In this document: positions 50,894-60,600 of the stretch, in pieces
Numbering within the stretch: the stretch's first letter is position 1
Layout of the letters: each line of letters begins with the position of its first letter
Assembly (NCBI GenBank): GCA_018242665.1
Contig: JAFEBL010000013.1
Location: 62,001 to 126,000, forward strand
DNA from: Nitrospira sp.
GTDB taxonomy: Bacteria > Nitrospirota > Nitrospiria > Nitrospirales > Nitrospiraceae
Direction: 5' to 3'
Length of the DNA stretch: 64,000 bases
Position numbers and translations under genes: made by a program
Notes under the pieces: model-generated
What the model was told of the DNA's origin: nothing
The model's database searches: none
What the model saw: the letters and a program-made list of their open reading frames with translations, nothing else

Positions 50894-51403
50894 ATGACCG
50901 CTTGGCCCCGATATACTTCTCGAGCATTGCCCGCGTCCCGGTATCTCCCCGGGCGCACTCCTCATCCTCGGCACCAGCCACCAGTCCATGGACGCCCGGA
51001 ACCGGATGTTCGCCCTCGCGCGTTCGAACCGGGTCAATGGAGCACCTCTGAGGACTATCTCTATGGCATCGACTTGTACAACTGGGCCTATTGGTGGGAA
51101 TCACACGAAGTGTTCGAAGGATTCTGGCACACCTATGGTCGCTCGACTTCAGCGGGCAACTTCTTCCAAGCACTCATTCAATGCGCAGCCGCCAACCTGA
51201 AACGCGAACTCGGCAACGAGGCCTCCACCCGCAAACTTGCCGCGCACGGCCTCGCCCGCCTGCGAGAGACGCCTAGTTTCTACATGGGCCTGGACACGGC
51301 AACTTTTGCCGAAGAGATCGCAAGCTGGCTGAATGAGCGCGGGCCGGCTGTGCGCATCCGACTGGCATGTCCGGGAGCGCCGGAGGCACCCCGGCTGCCG
51401 TGA
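50894..51403 (+). CDS. DUF309 domain protein
   Basis: 169 residues. An Arg/Pro-rich N-terminus of about 45 residues precedes a DUF309 helical domain with the hallmark LYNWAYWWESHEVFEGFWH, then FFQALIQCAAANLKRELGN and a last helix pair (GLARLRETPSFYMGLDTATFAEEIASWL). The His/Glu pattern in the hallmark suggests a metal or ligand pocket, but no function is established. It begins nine bases after apaH, so co-transcription is likely. It converges with panB. Confidence 0.75.
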   Translation: MTAWPRYTSRALPASRYLPGRTPHPRHQPPVHGRPEPDVRPRAFEPGQWSTSEDYLYGIDLYNWAYWWESHEVFEGFWHTYGRSTSAGNFFQALIQCAAANLKRELGNEASTRKLAAHGLARLRETPSFYMGLDTATFAEEIASWLNERGPAVRIRLACPGAPEAPRLP

Positions 51404-51432
51404 CCGCTGACTGCGAGGGGCGCGTGGATCGA

Positions 51433-52221
51433 CTAGTGGTAGCTTTCGGAATCTGAAGGAAAGGCGCCCTGCTCGACTTCATCCTTGTACCGGCGAAGCG
51501 CATGGATCGCATCGGTCTTGAGATGGCCGTAGGGCTTCACGAATTTGGGGACGAACTCGTCGAACAGGCCCAGGAGATCGTAGATCACCAGCACCTGCCC
51601 GTCACACTGAGGCCCGGCGCCAATGCCTATGGTGGGAATCGTCACAGACCGCGTCACGGTCTCTGCGAGATCGGCGGGAATTGCTTCCAGCACCATCGCG
51701 AAGGCTCCGGCCGCTTCCAACGCCTGCGCATCGGCAATCAGCTGCTGGCCTCGGTCTTTGCCTTTCCCCTGCACTTTGTAGCCGCCATATTGGTGCACCG
51801 ACTGCGGGGTCATCCCGAGATGGCCCATGACAGGGATGCCGACCTTGGTCATGGCGGCAACACGATCGACGACAGCCACACCGCCTTCCAATTTCACAGC
51901 AGCCGCGCCGGCTTGGATAAAACGACCGGCATTACGGAGGGCATCATCCAGGTTGGCCTGGTAGGACATGAACGGCATATCGCCGATGACCAACGCCTTG
52001 CGCACCGACCCGGCCACGAGCCTGGTGTGATACAGCATGTCGTCCATAGTCACGGAGAGCGTATTGGACTTGCCCTGCACGACGACGCCCAACGAATCAC
52101 CGACCAGGAGCACCTCGATCCCCGCCTGCTCCGCCAGGCGGGCGAACAAGGCATCATAGGCCGTGACCACAGTAATCTTGCGCTGCTCCCGCTTGCATTT
52201 CTGCAACTCGGGAATCGTCAT
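51433..52221 (-). CDS. panB: 3-methyl-2-oxobutanoate hydroxymethyltransferase PanB
   Basis: 262 residues, normal length. It transfers a hydroxymethyl group from 5,10-methylene-THF to 2-oxoisovalerate, the first step to pantothenate and CoA. Typical motifs are ITVVTAYDALFARLAEQAGIEVLLVGDSLG, TMDDMLYHTRLV, AVKLEGG, GHLGMTPQSVHQYGGYKVQG and IPTIGIGAGPQCDGQVLVIYDLLGL. Its ATG overlaps the metF stop codon by one base (TGATG), so translation is coupled. The link to metF and folD, which handle the same one-carbon cofactor, is functional sense rather than chance. Confidence 0.96.
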   Translation of the reverse strand: MTIPELQKCKREQRKITVVTAYDALFARLAEQAGIEVLLVGDSLGVVVQGKSNTLSVTMDDMLYHTRLVAGSVRKALVIGDMPFMSYQANLDDALRNAGRFIQAGAAAVKLEGGVAVVDRVAAMTKVGIPVMGHLGMTPQSVHQYGGYKVQGKGKDRGQQLIADAQALEAAGAFAMVLEAIPADLAETVTRSVTIPTIGIGAGPQCDGQVLVIYDLLGLFDEFVPKFVKPYGHLKTDAIHALRRYKDEVEQGAFPSDSESYH

Positions 52222-53111
52222 CAGCTCAACTCCGCCTTGGTGAGAATGTCCGGGATACGATCCGTGGCCTTGATCGCCATGATGTGGACGCCATCACAAT
52301 AGGGGCGCACCGCCTTGATCGTGCGGACGGCAATCTCCACACCCGCGTCGAGCGCGCGCGTATCACCAGCAGCGCGCATTTCGTCGATCATGTCCTGAGG
52401 CACCGATACACCGGGAATGTTGGCGTTCATGAACTCCGCCATTTTGGCGTTGCGCAGCAGCAGAATGCCGGCCAGCACCTTCACCTTGAACGGGCGGACC
52501 GCCTGCATGAACACTTTGAACTGCTCAGGGTTGTAGATCGCCTGAGTTTGGAAGAACTCAACACCCGCCCGCACCTTGGTCTCAAACTTCACCAGCATAG
52601 GACCGAGTGGATCGGCCTCCGGCGTGACGGCCCCGCCTATCGTGAAGTCCGTGGAGCCATCAAGTTTGTTACCGGCATAGTCTTTCCCGGCATTGAGACC
52701 TTTCACCAGTTGCATGACCTGAACTGAATCGAGGTCATACACCGGCTTGGCATCCTTGTGGTCACCGACGGTGGGGTAATCGCCGGTCAAGCAGAGAATG
52801 TTGCGAATCCCGAGGATATGGGCGCCCATCAGATCTGACTGCATGGCGATCCGGTTCCGATCCCGGCAAGTCAGCTGCATGACCGGATCGTGCCCCAACT
52901 CATACAGCACGCGGCACACCGGCAAGGAGCCGGCGCGGACCACTGCCGCCGTATTGTCGGTGACATTCACGCCATGCACGCGGCCGACCAGCGCTTTTGC
53001 GCTGTCGACCACAGACGTCAGGTTGGTGCCCTTGGGAGGATTGTATTCCACCGTGACGGCAAACTGCCCCTGCGCCAATACGTCCTTGAGTCGCCGCGGC
53101 TCCCGGCTCAT
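52221..53111 (-). CDS. metF: 5,10-methylenetetrahydrofolate reductase MetF (short, N-terminal catalytic type)
   Basis: 296 residues of the MTHFR TIM-barrel: FAVTVEYNPPKGTNLTSV at the N-terminus, QLTCRDRNRIAMQSDLMGAHILGIRNILCLTGDYP (flavin/folate region), DFTIGGAVTPEADPL, GVEFFQTQAIYNPEQF and KVLAGILLLRNAKMAEFMN. It reduces methylene-THF to methyl-THF for methionine synthesis. ATG 53111 (SREPRRLKDVL) is chosen; the Arg-rich frame upstream to 53246 is intergenic. There is no C-terminal zinc domain; the separate gene at 34260 could supply one. It is translationally coupled to panB. Confidence 0.92.
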   Translation of the reverse strand: MSREPRRLKDVLAQGQFAVTVEYNPPKGTNLTSVVDSAKALVGRVHGVNVTDNTAAVVRAGSLPVCRVLYELGHDPVMQLTCRDRNRIAMQSDLMGAHILGIRNILCLTGDYPTVGDHKDAKPVYDLDSVQVMQLVKGLNAGKDYAGNKLDGSTDFTIGGAVTPEADPLGPMLVKFETKVRAGVEFFQTQAIYNPEQFKVFMQAVRPFKVKVLAGILLLRNAKMAEFMNANIPGVSVPQDMIDEMRAAGDTRALDAGVEIAVRTIKAVRPYCDGVHIMAIKATDRIPDILTKAELS

Positions 53112-53270
53112 CGAGATTTTCCCTGCATGGTTTGTAGTCTCCCTATCTTCCCGCCCAACCCACTTCACTCGGACTAGGGCGGATCGAGACGTCCCGACTG
53201 CGCGCGTCCAACGAGGGCCTTCCGAGGCCGCGCGTTGCGCGAGCACGAGGAGCCGGTGACCTGACCGCGC

Positions 53271-54131
53271 CTATTTCATCCCTGCCATTCTCTTAGCAGA
53301 TTCAACGGTATTGTCGAGCAACATCGCAATCGTCATCGGCCCGACGCCACCCGGCACCGGACTGATCCACCCGGCCTTTTGGCTGGCCGGCCCAAAATCG
53401 ACGTCGCCGCAGAGCTTCCCATCCGGACCCTTATTCGTGCCTACGTCGATGACCACCGCGCCCTCCCGCACCATGTCCGCCGTGACAAACTTGGCCTTCC
53501 CGATCGCCACCAGCAGAAGATCGGCTTCACGGCAGACCGCTGCGAGATCTTTGGTCTTGGAATGACAAATCGTGACCGTGGCGTTCCGCTGGAGCAACAT
53601 CAACGCCAGCGGTTTGCCCACGATATTGCTCCGCCCGACGACCACGGCGCGCTTGCCCTCGATCGACACGCCGGCCGATTCGATCATCTTGATGACTCCC
53701 TTCGGCGTGCACGCTTCGAAGACCGGGTTGCCTTCGACCAATCGGCCGAAGTTGTACGGATGAAACCCGTCGGCATCTTTGTTGGGCGAGACCGCCTCCA
53801 GCACGACTCGACTTTCGATATGTTTAGGCAGCGGCAGCTGCACCAGAATGCCGTGGATCTTCGGATCGGCATTTTTCTTTTCGATCAGCGCCAGCAGTTC
53901 CGTCTGCGAGGTACTGGCCGGCAGCTTGTGGTCATCGACATAGATCCCCGCCAATTCGCAGGCCTTTTGTTTATTTTTGACGTAGACGTGCGACGCAGGA
54001 TCGTCCCCCACCAAAATCGTCGCCAGCCCCGGCTTCACTCCTGTTTGAGCCAGCACGGCGGCCGACTCGACGGCCAGTCGTTCCCGGACCTGCTGTGCCA
54101 ACGCTTTCCCATCAATGATCCGTGCAGCCAC
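53271..54131 (-). CDS. folD: Bifunctional methylenetetrahydrofolate dehydrogenase/cyclohydrolase FolD
   Basis: 286 residues. It contains the FolD motifs YVKNKQKACELAGI (catalytic Lys), GILVQLPLPKHIE, SPNKDADGFHPYNFGRL, the NAD(P)-binding VVVGRSNIVGKPLALMLL and the C-terminal PVPGGVGPMTIAMLLDN. It interconverts methylene-, methenyl- and formyl-THF. GTG 54131 is chosen: GGGAGG lies six bases ahead and the protein then begins AARIIDGKALA as usual. It is first of the folD-metF-panB one-carbon run and has its own promoter at 54172-54201. Confidence 0.96.
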   Translation of the reverse strand: MAARIIDGKALAQQVRERLAVESAAVLAQTGVKPGLATILVGDDPASHVYVKNKQKACELAGIYVDDHKLPASTSQTELLALIEKKNADPKIHGILVQLPLPKHIESRVVLEAVSPNKDADGFHPYNFGRLVEGNPVFEACTPKGVIKMIESAGVSIEGKRAVVVGRSNIVGKPLALMLLQRNATVTICHSKTKDLAAVCREADLLLVAIGKAKFVTADMVREGAVVIDVGTNKGPDGKLCGDVDFGPASQKAGWISPVPGGVGPMTIAMLLDNTVESAKRMAGMK

Positions 54132-54171
54132 AATATCCTCCCTGGCCTGAATAGAAGCAAAAAGTGTCGGC

Positions 54172-54201
54172 ACCATAGCAGGCAATTTTTCAACAAGTCA
54201 A
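54172..54201 (-). promoter_or_regulatory. sigma-70 type promoter for folD-metF-panB
   Basis: Minus-strand TTGACT (54201-54196), 18 bp, TATGGT (54177-54172), giving a leader of about 35 bases to GTG 54131. Confidence 0.65.
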
Positions 54202-54321
54202 CGCTTGCAGGGCGAGACGGACGCAGGCCATCGCCGGGGGGAGCCAGCCTCCTCGACTGTGCTGCCACCGCCGATGCCGGCGAGCCGATTCACCCCTGAC
54301 TCTCACCGTTCCATCGCTTCC

Positions 54322-54351
54322 TTGACAGTCTTCCAGACCCTTGGCTACGAT
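54322..54351 (+). promoter_or_regulatory. sigma-70 type promoter for the beta-propeller gene
   Basis: TTGACA (54322-54327), 18 bp, TACGAT (54346-54351), about 35 bases before ATG 54387. Confidence 0.65.
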
Positions 54352-54386
54352 GCATCGACAGCATCGACTGTCCGATACCATCGTTC

Positions 54387-55418
54387 ATGAGATCCACCAC
54401 CATGCGTCACAGTTCCTCGTCCCGGCCCTCGCGCCGCTCTAGCCTCGTACTGGCCCTGGCCGGGATCATCGGCATGGTCATGGCTGGCCCTTCGGCCTGG
54501 GCCCTGCAAGTCAGCGGATTGGAGTCCCCGCACAGCTTTCTGGCCGATCCTCCGTCAAGATCCTATTTTATTTCGAATATCAATGGTGAGGCCGAGGCCC
54601 GCGACAATAACGGCTTCATCACCAAACTGAGCGATGATGGACGGATCATCGCGTTCAAATTCATCGAGGGCGGCAGGGACAACGTGACGCTCCATGCCCC
54701 GAAGGGCATGGCTGTCGTGGATCAAGTCCTGTACGTGACGGACTTAGACACCCTCCGCGCCTTCGACAAAACGACGGGAAAACCCTTGTCCACGTTGGTG
54801 CTTCCTCGCCCTGCCGATGGCAAGAGCGCACAGTCACTCATGGACGTCGCCCCCGACGGTCAAGGCCATCTCTACCTGGCCGATCAAGGCGGCAATGCGA
54901 TTTACCGGGTCGATCTCACCCCGACGCCGACTTTGACGCTCTACCTGTCAGGGGCTCACCTGGCTGGCCCCTCGGGAGTCGCCGTGAATCCGAAGACCGG
55001 ACATCTGGCCGTCGTCAGCTATGACTCAGGCAAGATTTTCGACATTACGCCGGAAGGCACGCTGACGGAGCTGGCCTCGAACGGCTTTTTTACCGGACGG
55101 TTCCAAAACCTCAGCGGCGTGGATTTCGACCGCTGGGGAAGCATGTATGTGTCCGATGCGACCAAGGGCAAGATCTGGCGGATGCTGCCGAACAATAAAT
55201 TTCAGGTGATCGCGGAATATCTGCCGGGCCCGTCGGATCTCGGCATCGACCGTGTGAACCATCTAATTCTGGTTCCCTATCAGGACTCGAACGCGGCCGA
55301 AGTCAACGGCCTCGAATCTCCCACCGCGTCAACGGGCGACCGCGCCAAACGCACGCTGGCTGACTACGGGTTCGTGGAGCCGAAAAAAGCCGAGAAGGAA
55401 GGACCACCCCGAAAATGA
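54387..55418 (+). CDS. Secreted NHL/SMP-30-type beta-propeller protein
   Basis: 343 residues with a signal peptide (RRSSLVLALAGIIGMVMAGPSAWA). The mature part has repeated blades of the NHL/SMP-30 type: GLESPHSFLADP, APKGMAVVDQVLYVTDLDTLRAFD, SLMDVAPDGQGHLYLADQGGNAIYRVD, GPSGVAVNPKTGHLAVVSYDSGKIFDI, LSGVDFDRWGSMYVSDATKGKIWRM and GPSDLGIDRVNHLILVPYQDS. Such propellers serve as lactonases or as binding platforms; Asp/Asn residues near the central channel could bind a metal. The last 25 residues are Lys/Glu-rich. Its stop codon overlaps the next start (ATGA), so the two proteins are probably made together. Confidence 0.8.
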   Translation: MRSTTMRHSSSSRPSRRSSLVLALAGIIGMVMAGPSAWALQVSGLESPHSFLADPPSRSYFISNINGEAEARDNNGFITKLSDDGRIIAFKFIEGGRDNVTLHAPKGMAVVDQVLYVTDLDTLRAFDKTTGKPLSTLVLPRPADGKSAQSLMDVAPDGQGHLYLADQGGNAIYRVDLTPTPTLTLYLSGAHLAGPSGVAVNPKTGHLAVVSYDSGKIFDITPEGTLTELASNGFFTGRFQNLSGVDFDRWGSMYVSDATKGKIWRMLPNNKFQVIAEYLPGPSDLGIDRVNHLILVPYQDSNAAEVNGLESPTASTGDRAKRTLADYGFVEPKKAEKEGPPRK

Positions 55419-56113
55419 GTCGATGCGTCTACTGCAACCAGCGCAAGGGAAAACGCTCCTGTCCGGCCCTGACCGGTCTCATCTGTAGTCAATGTTGCGG
55501 GGAACATCGCCTGACACGGATCACCTGCCCGCCCGACTGCGACTACCTCGATACCGGAAGCGACTACCAGCAAAAACGTCTAGGCGAGCAGTTCGCCCCG
55601 GTCCGCCGTGAGCTCTACCGGCAACTGAGCGTGGCCGGAGGCGAGAAGGCTGCGGCCCTGTTCAATCTGATCGAGGTCGTCACGTTCGGCTATTTCCACG
55701 ACCGGCGCGACGGACAGGACGCCGAAGTCTTCGCCGCTATGCAGGCTTTGCGCCGTACCTTGAGCCCGCTCCATGTGCCATCCGCACCCATGCCGGTGTT
55801 CGCCGAACGCCTCAAGAAGGAATACGACACCTTCGTCAAACAGCAACCGCAACAGATTGTGGATGCCGGCTCCGCTCCCGAAATTCTTGATCGCGCCCTG
55901 GCGCTGCTGACCGAATTCTCCGGCAAAGACTTTCAGTCGCGTCGCTTTTTGAACGGCATGATCGGCTATGTCAAAACCTTCCACCCCGAAATCGCCGACC
56001 ACCTGACCAAACAGCACGAAGCCGGCCGGATCGTGCTTCCCGGTCAACTGACCCCGCCGCCCCCGGAGGCGCCCCATGTCCATGGCCCTGAGTGCCACCA
56101 TCATCACCACTAA
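55415..56113 (+). CDS. Cys-rich zinc-ribbon protein with a His-rich C-terminal tail, unknown function
   Basis: 232 residues. The N-terminus holds at least eight cysteines in pairs (CVYC, CPA, CSQCCGEH, CPPDC), likely one or two zinc sites. The middle (about 60-210) is helical, with LFNLIEVVTFGYFHDRRDGQD and FLNGMIGYVKTFHPEIADHLTK. The tail is PHVHGPECHHHHH, a natural metal-binding end. No signal peptide, so it is cytoplasmic, while its coupled partner is exported. I do not recognise a named family with certainty. Metal handling or a role as a metal-dependent regulator is a guess from composition. Confidence 0.65.
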   Translation: MSRCVYCNQRKGKRSCPALTGLICSQCCGEHRLTRITCPPDCDYLDTGSDYQQKRLGEQFAPVRRELYRQLSVAGGEKAAALFNLIEVVTFGYFHDRRDGQDAEVFAAMQALRRTLSPLHVPSAPMPVFAERLKKEYDTFVKQQPQQIVDAGSAPEILDRALALLTEFSGKDFQSRRFLNGMIGYVKTFHPEIADHLTKQHEAGRIVLPGQLTPPPPEAPHVHGPECHHHHH

Positions 56114-56482
56114 GCACCGCTACCGATAGCGCCATGGGAGTGGCCTCGGCCTGAACCCGTTCATCGCTCCTGTCGTCCAGCTCTTGCCGCACTGTTCCCG
56201 TTTTCCCCTTTAGTTGTCCGTTATTTCTACCGATACAGGCGAGTCACCTTCTGTACGTTGTACAGGATGCGGGCGGAGTCTTCCGTCGTAACCGATTGAA
56301 ACGTATGAGCTCACTTGCACCGGGCCTCCTGGCATTCCTGCCGAACGGCGATGCACTCGCAGAAACGGCCTGGGCCCTCAACCGAGGCAAAGCCCGCCGC
56401 CCTGGCGCGATCCATTTCAGAGCCTGTGTCCCCTGTCGCAGAATCGCTATCTGACCGCCGCACTTAACGAGGAGAACTTGCG
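56114..56482. other. Intergenic region before the FIST gene
   Basis: 369 bases without a credible gene. A perfect inverted repeat CTGTACgttGTACAG lies at 56251-56265 and could be a dimeric regulator's site. No clear sigma-70 promoter was found. Confidence 0.45.
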
Positions 56483-57631
56483 ATGCATGTCACCACCACT
56501 CGTTTCCGATCCAATCAGCCCTGGTCTCCAGCACTCCTGACACCGCTCGATTCCGACGCCACGCTCCTGCTGCTGTTCGGCGCACCAAGTCTGATCAATA
56601 CACCGGAACGCCTTCATCAGGTGCTCGAGGCCTGTCCCCGAAGCACTGTGCTGGGCTGCTCCACGGCAGGTGAAATTCACGGGTGCGAGATTTCGGATGA
56701 AAGTCTGGTCGTGGCAGCCGTGCGTTTCGATCATACCGCGCTCCGCACCGCACAAGCCGCCGTGCAGGCGCCCACGGATTCCTATGCGGCCGGGCGCGTG
56801 ATCGCCGAAACGCTCAAGGACGCGTCTCTTCGCGGCGTGCTCGTGCTGTCCGACGGGCTGAACGTCAATGGCAGCGAACTGGTGAAGGGCCTCAACGATA
56901 CACTCGGGGGGGCGGTGGTCGTCACGGGAGGCCTGGCCGGAGACGGGACACAATTTAAACGGACCTGGGTGATCAAGGATCGGACTCCAGTCAGCGGATA
57001 CGTCACCGCACTCGGGTTCTATGGTGATCGCGTGAAGCTCGGACACGGCTCGAAGGGCGGATGGGACAAGTTCGGACCTGAACGGCGGATCACAAAATCT
57101 TTGGGGAATGTGCTGTACGAATTGGACGGGCGTCCGGCGCTGCAACTGTATAAGGAATATCTCGGGGATCGCGCCGCCGGTCTCCCGGCCACGGGTCTCC
57201 TGTTTCCGCTCGCAATCAGAACCTCCACCACTGACGGGAAAGTATTGGTGCGCACCATCTTGGCGGTGGACGAATCGGCGCAATCCATGACGTTCGCGGG
57301 GGACATGCCCGAGGGCATGCTCGCGCAGTTAATGCGGGCCAATTTTGACCGTTTGGTGCAAGGCGCTTCTGAAGCCGCCACCCTGGCCGTCAACCATCAG
57401 GACACGGCCGCGGCACCCTCTCCCTCACTCTCAATTGCCATCAGTTGCGTGGGACGACGATTGGTCCTGGGAGAACGGACGGAAGAAGAAATCGAAGCCA
57501 CGCTCGATATTCTTCCGACTGGGAGTAGTCAGGTTGGATTCTATTCCTACGGGGAGATTTCTCCCTACACCAGCGGGTCCTGTGATCTGCACAATCAGAC
57601 CATGACCCTGACGACCATCTCCGAACGTTAA
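56483..57631 (+). CDS. FIST N- and C-domain sensory protein
   Basis: 382 residues. The N-terminal FIST domain (about 20-210) has DATLLLLFGAP, LGCSTAGEIHG, GVLVLSDGLNVNGSELVKGLN and VTGGLAGDGTQFKRTWV; the FIST_C domain (about 220-365) ends in GFYSYGEISPYTSGSCDLHNQTMTLTTI, a family hallmark. FIST domains are thought to sense small ligands such as amino acids and to feed kinases or cyclases. GAGGAG lies ahead of ATG 56483. Its stop shares a base with the start of the kinase gene (TAATG), which supports a sensor-kinase pair. Confidence 0.9.
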   Translation: MHVTTTRFRSNQPWSPALLTPLDSDATLLLLFGAPSLINTPERLHQVLEACPRSTVLGCSTAGEIHGCEISDESLVVAAVRFDHTALRTAQAAVQAPTDSYAAGRVIAETLKDASLRGVLVLSDGLNVNGSELVKGLNDTLGGAVVVTGGLAGDGTQFKRTWVIKDRTPVSGYVTALGFYGDRVKLGHGSKGGWDKFGPERRITKSLGNVLYELDGRPALQLYKEYLGDRAAGLPATGLLFPLAIRTSTTDGKVLVRTILAVDESAQSMTFAGDMPEGMLAQLMRANFDRLVQGASEAATLAVNHQDTAAAPSPSLSIAISCVGRRLVLGERTEEEIEATLDILPTGSSQVGFYSYGEISPYTSGSCDLHNQTMTLTTISER

Positions 57632-60600
57632 TGCCGATGCATCCGCTGCTGACACGCCAGCTAAAAAGACTGGGACTGGACGACGCGTCGCCCCCTGCTT
57701 CTCCCGAGACGTGGCAACACCTGCTCGAACGGGTGAGCCGAAGCTATCTGGAATCGGATCAGGGACGAGAACTTCTCGAACGCTCGATCGCGCTCTCCGC
57801 TGCGGAAATGCAGGAGTTGAACGAGCAGCTTCGCCGCACCTCCGAGAGCCAGCTGACCGTAGAACGAGATAAACTTCAGACGGTGCTGCGTTCCATGGGT
57901 GACGGATTGTGCGTGGTGGACAACAATTGGGCCATCGTATTGCTCAACCCCGAAGCCGAACGACTGTGGGGCCTTTCCGAAGCGGAGGTCGTTGGTCGGC
58001 GGCTGCAAGACATGATTTCGCTGTCCTACGGCCCACAGGCCAAAGAGACACTCTTCGCTCAGCATGCGCAGGATATGCCGATACAGGAAGACATTTTCCG
58101 GACCGACGATGGACTGCTCACCTCGCTCACCGGGCGATCGTTCCCCGTTTCCTGCGTCCTTGCCCCGATCGTACGAGAACACCACGCCGCCGGCGCGGTC
58201 CTGGTCTTTCGCGATATCACCGAACGCAAACAAATAGAAGACCGTCGCCGCGATACCGAGCACCTGCTTCGGCAACAGCAAACCGCGCTGTTCGAATTGA
58301 CGAGGAACAGCGTCATTCAGAGCGGTGTCCTTGAGCCCGCCCTGCACGAGATCACCCGCGTCGCGGCTGCCACCTTGAAGGTGCAACGATGCAGCATCTG
58401 GCTCCTGAGCAAAGATCACGTCCTCCTGCAGTGCAAAGAGCTCTATGACTCGAGGACCGGCACCCATGCATCAGGCATGGAGATCTCGGCGAACGATTTC
58501 CCGAAGTATTTCCACGAAGTACTCTCCGAGCGCGTCATCGATGCTGCCGACGCGCAACACGATGGCCGCACCTCCGAGTTCACGCAGACCTATCTCACGC
58601 CCCTCGGCATCAGCGCGATGCTCGACATCCCGATCCGTTTCAAGGGACAACTCGTCGGAGTGCTGTGCCACGAACATGTGGGCGCCCTGCGCCCATGGAT
58701 GCTGGAGGAACAGCAGTTCGGCCATGCGGTCGCCTCGCTGGTGTCACTGGCACTCGAAGCCGTCGAACGTCTCCATGCCGAGGGCGAACTGCGGAAGAGC
58801 GAGGGCCGAACCAGGCTCATCATCGATACCGCGCTGAGTGCGGTCATCAGCATGGACGACAGGGGTAACATCATCGCCTGGAATACCAAGGCCGAGCAGA
58901 TCTTCGGTTGGACGCGCCAGGAAGCCATCGGACGCTCTATGGCGGAAACCATCATTCCCCATGCCCACCGTGAGGCCCACCAGCGCGGGCTCGACCGTTT
59001 CCTCAAGACTGGGGAAGGACCGATATTGAACAAGCGGATCGAAGTCACCGCGCTGCGCCGCGATGGCACGGAATTTCCGATCGAGCTGTCACTCACCCCG
59101 CTCCGGCTGGAAAACGCCTACAGCTTCACCGCCTTCGTGGTGGATATTTCGGAGCGCAAACAAGCCGAAGAAGCGTTGCGCACCAGCGAAGCCCGGCTGA
59201 CGATGACGGTCCAGGGCTCACAGATCGGCATTTGGGACTGGAACCTCACCACCGGCGCCACCTATTTTTCCACGCAATGGAAAAGCCAGCTCGGCCACGA
59301 CGACACCTCGCTCCCCAACGCGTTCGATGAATGGCGTCTGCGCATTCATCCGGAAGACCAACCGCTCGTCCACAACACAATCCAATCCTGCCTCGATGGT
59401 GAGCGCTCGCACTTCGAGATCGAACACCGCCTGCAACATCGGGATGGCGACTATCGATGGATTCTGTCCCGCGGGAGCCTCATCCGGGACGTGTATGGCG
59501 TAGCAGCGCGCATGGTCGGCATCCATATCGACACCACCGATCGAAAGCGAAGCGAGGAAGAACTCCGCACGGCGAAAGAAGCGGCCGAAGCAGCCAGCAA
59601 GGCGAAGAGCGAATTCCTGGCAAACATGAGCCATGAAATCCGCACCCCCATGAACGGCGTGCTGGGCACGACCGAACTGCTGCTGAACAGTGTGCTGACG
59701 GACAAACAGCGCCACCTGGCCTCCACGGTCCACCGGTCCGGCCGCACGCTGTTGGCGATCATCAACGACATTTTGGATTTCTCAAAAATCGAGGCGGGCA
59801 AGCTGGACCTCGAATGTGTCGACTTTGACCTGCTACAAGTACTCGAGGAATCTCTCGAACTGTTCATGGAAGCCGGCCGGCGCAAGAAGCTGCATCTCGC
59901 CCAACAGCTCGATGAACAGGTCCCGCGCTATCTGAAAGGGGACCCGGTGCGGTTTCGTCAGATCCTCATGAATCTCCTGAGCAATGCCATCAAATTCACG
60001 GAGCGCGGGGGCATTACCTTGATCGCCGAGTTCTTGAGTGGCACACCCACCCACGTGCGATTGCGCTTTGCAGTCGCCGACACGGGAATCGGTATCCCCC
60101 CAGCGGCGAAATTGCGCATTTTCGACGCGTTTTCCCAGGCCGATGGGTCCACCACTCGGCAGTATGGCGGAACCGGGCTCGGCCTCTCGATCGCCAGGCA
60201 ATTGGTCGGGCTCATGGGTGGCACCATTGCGGTGGACAGCGAGCCGGGACGAGGTTCCACTTTCTCGTTTACCGCGGAATTCGAGCTGCAGCCGCTGGGG
60301 ACGGGATCGGCGTCGCCCCTCGCGCCCTGCGCACCCCTGCCCACTCCATACCTTGTGGCCGATCCTGCCGGCAGCTGGCCTCAAGACCCAGCATTGTCCT
60401 CCGGCGTGGCCGCCGATGAGGAGGAACAGGAACAGACAGCCGGCCACATCCTTCTGGCCGAGGACAGTCCCGTGAACCGGGAAGTGGCAGTCGGCATGCT
60501 CGAACAACTCGGTTACCAGGTCGAGATTGCAGAGAACGGCCGACAGGCGCTCCTGGCGACGGAGCACAATCGTTTCGATCTGGTGCTCATGGATTGCCAG

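Noticed and set aside
53112-53246. N-terminal extension of MetF
   Set aside because: Arg/Thr-rich, without similarity to MTHFR, and upstream of the natural MSREPRRL start.
56251-56265. LexA-like box CTGT...ACAG
   Set aside because: The spacing is seven bases, not the eight of the gammaproteobacterial box, the neighbours are not SOS genes and no promoter is evident; kept only as an unnamed inverted repeat.
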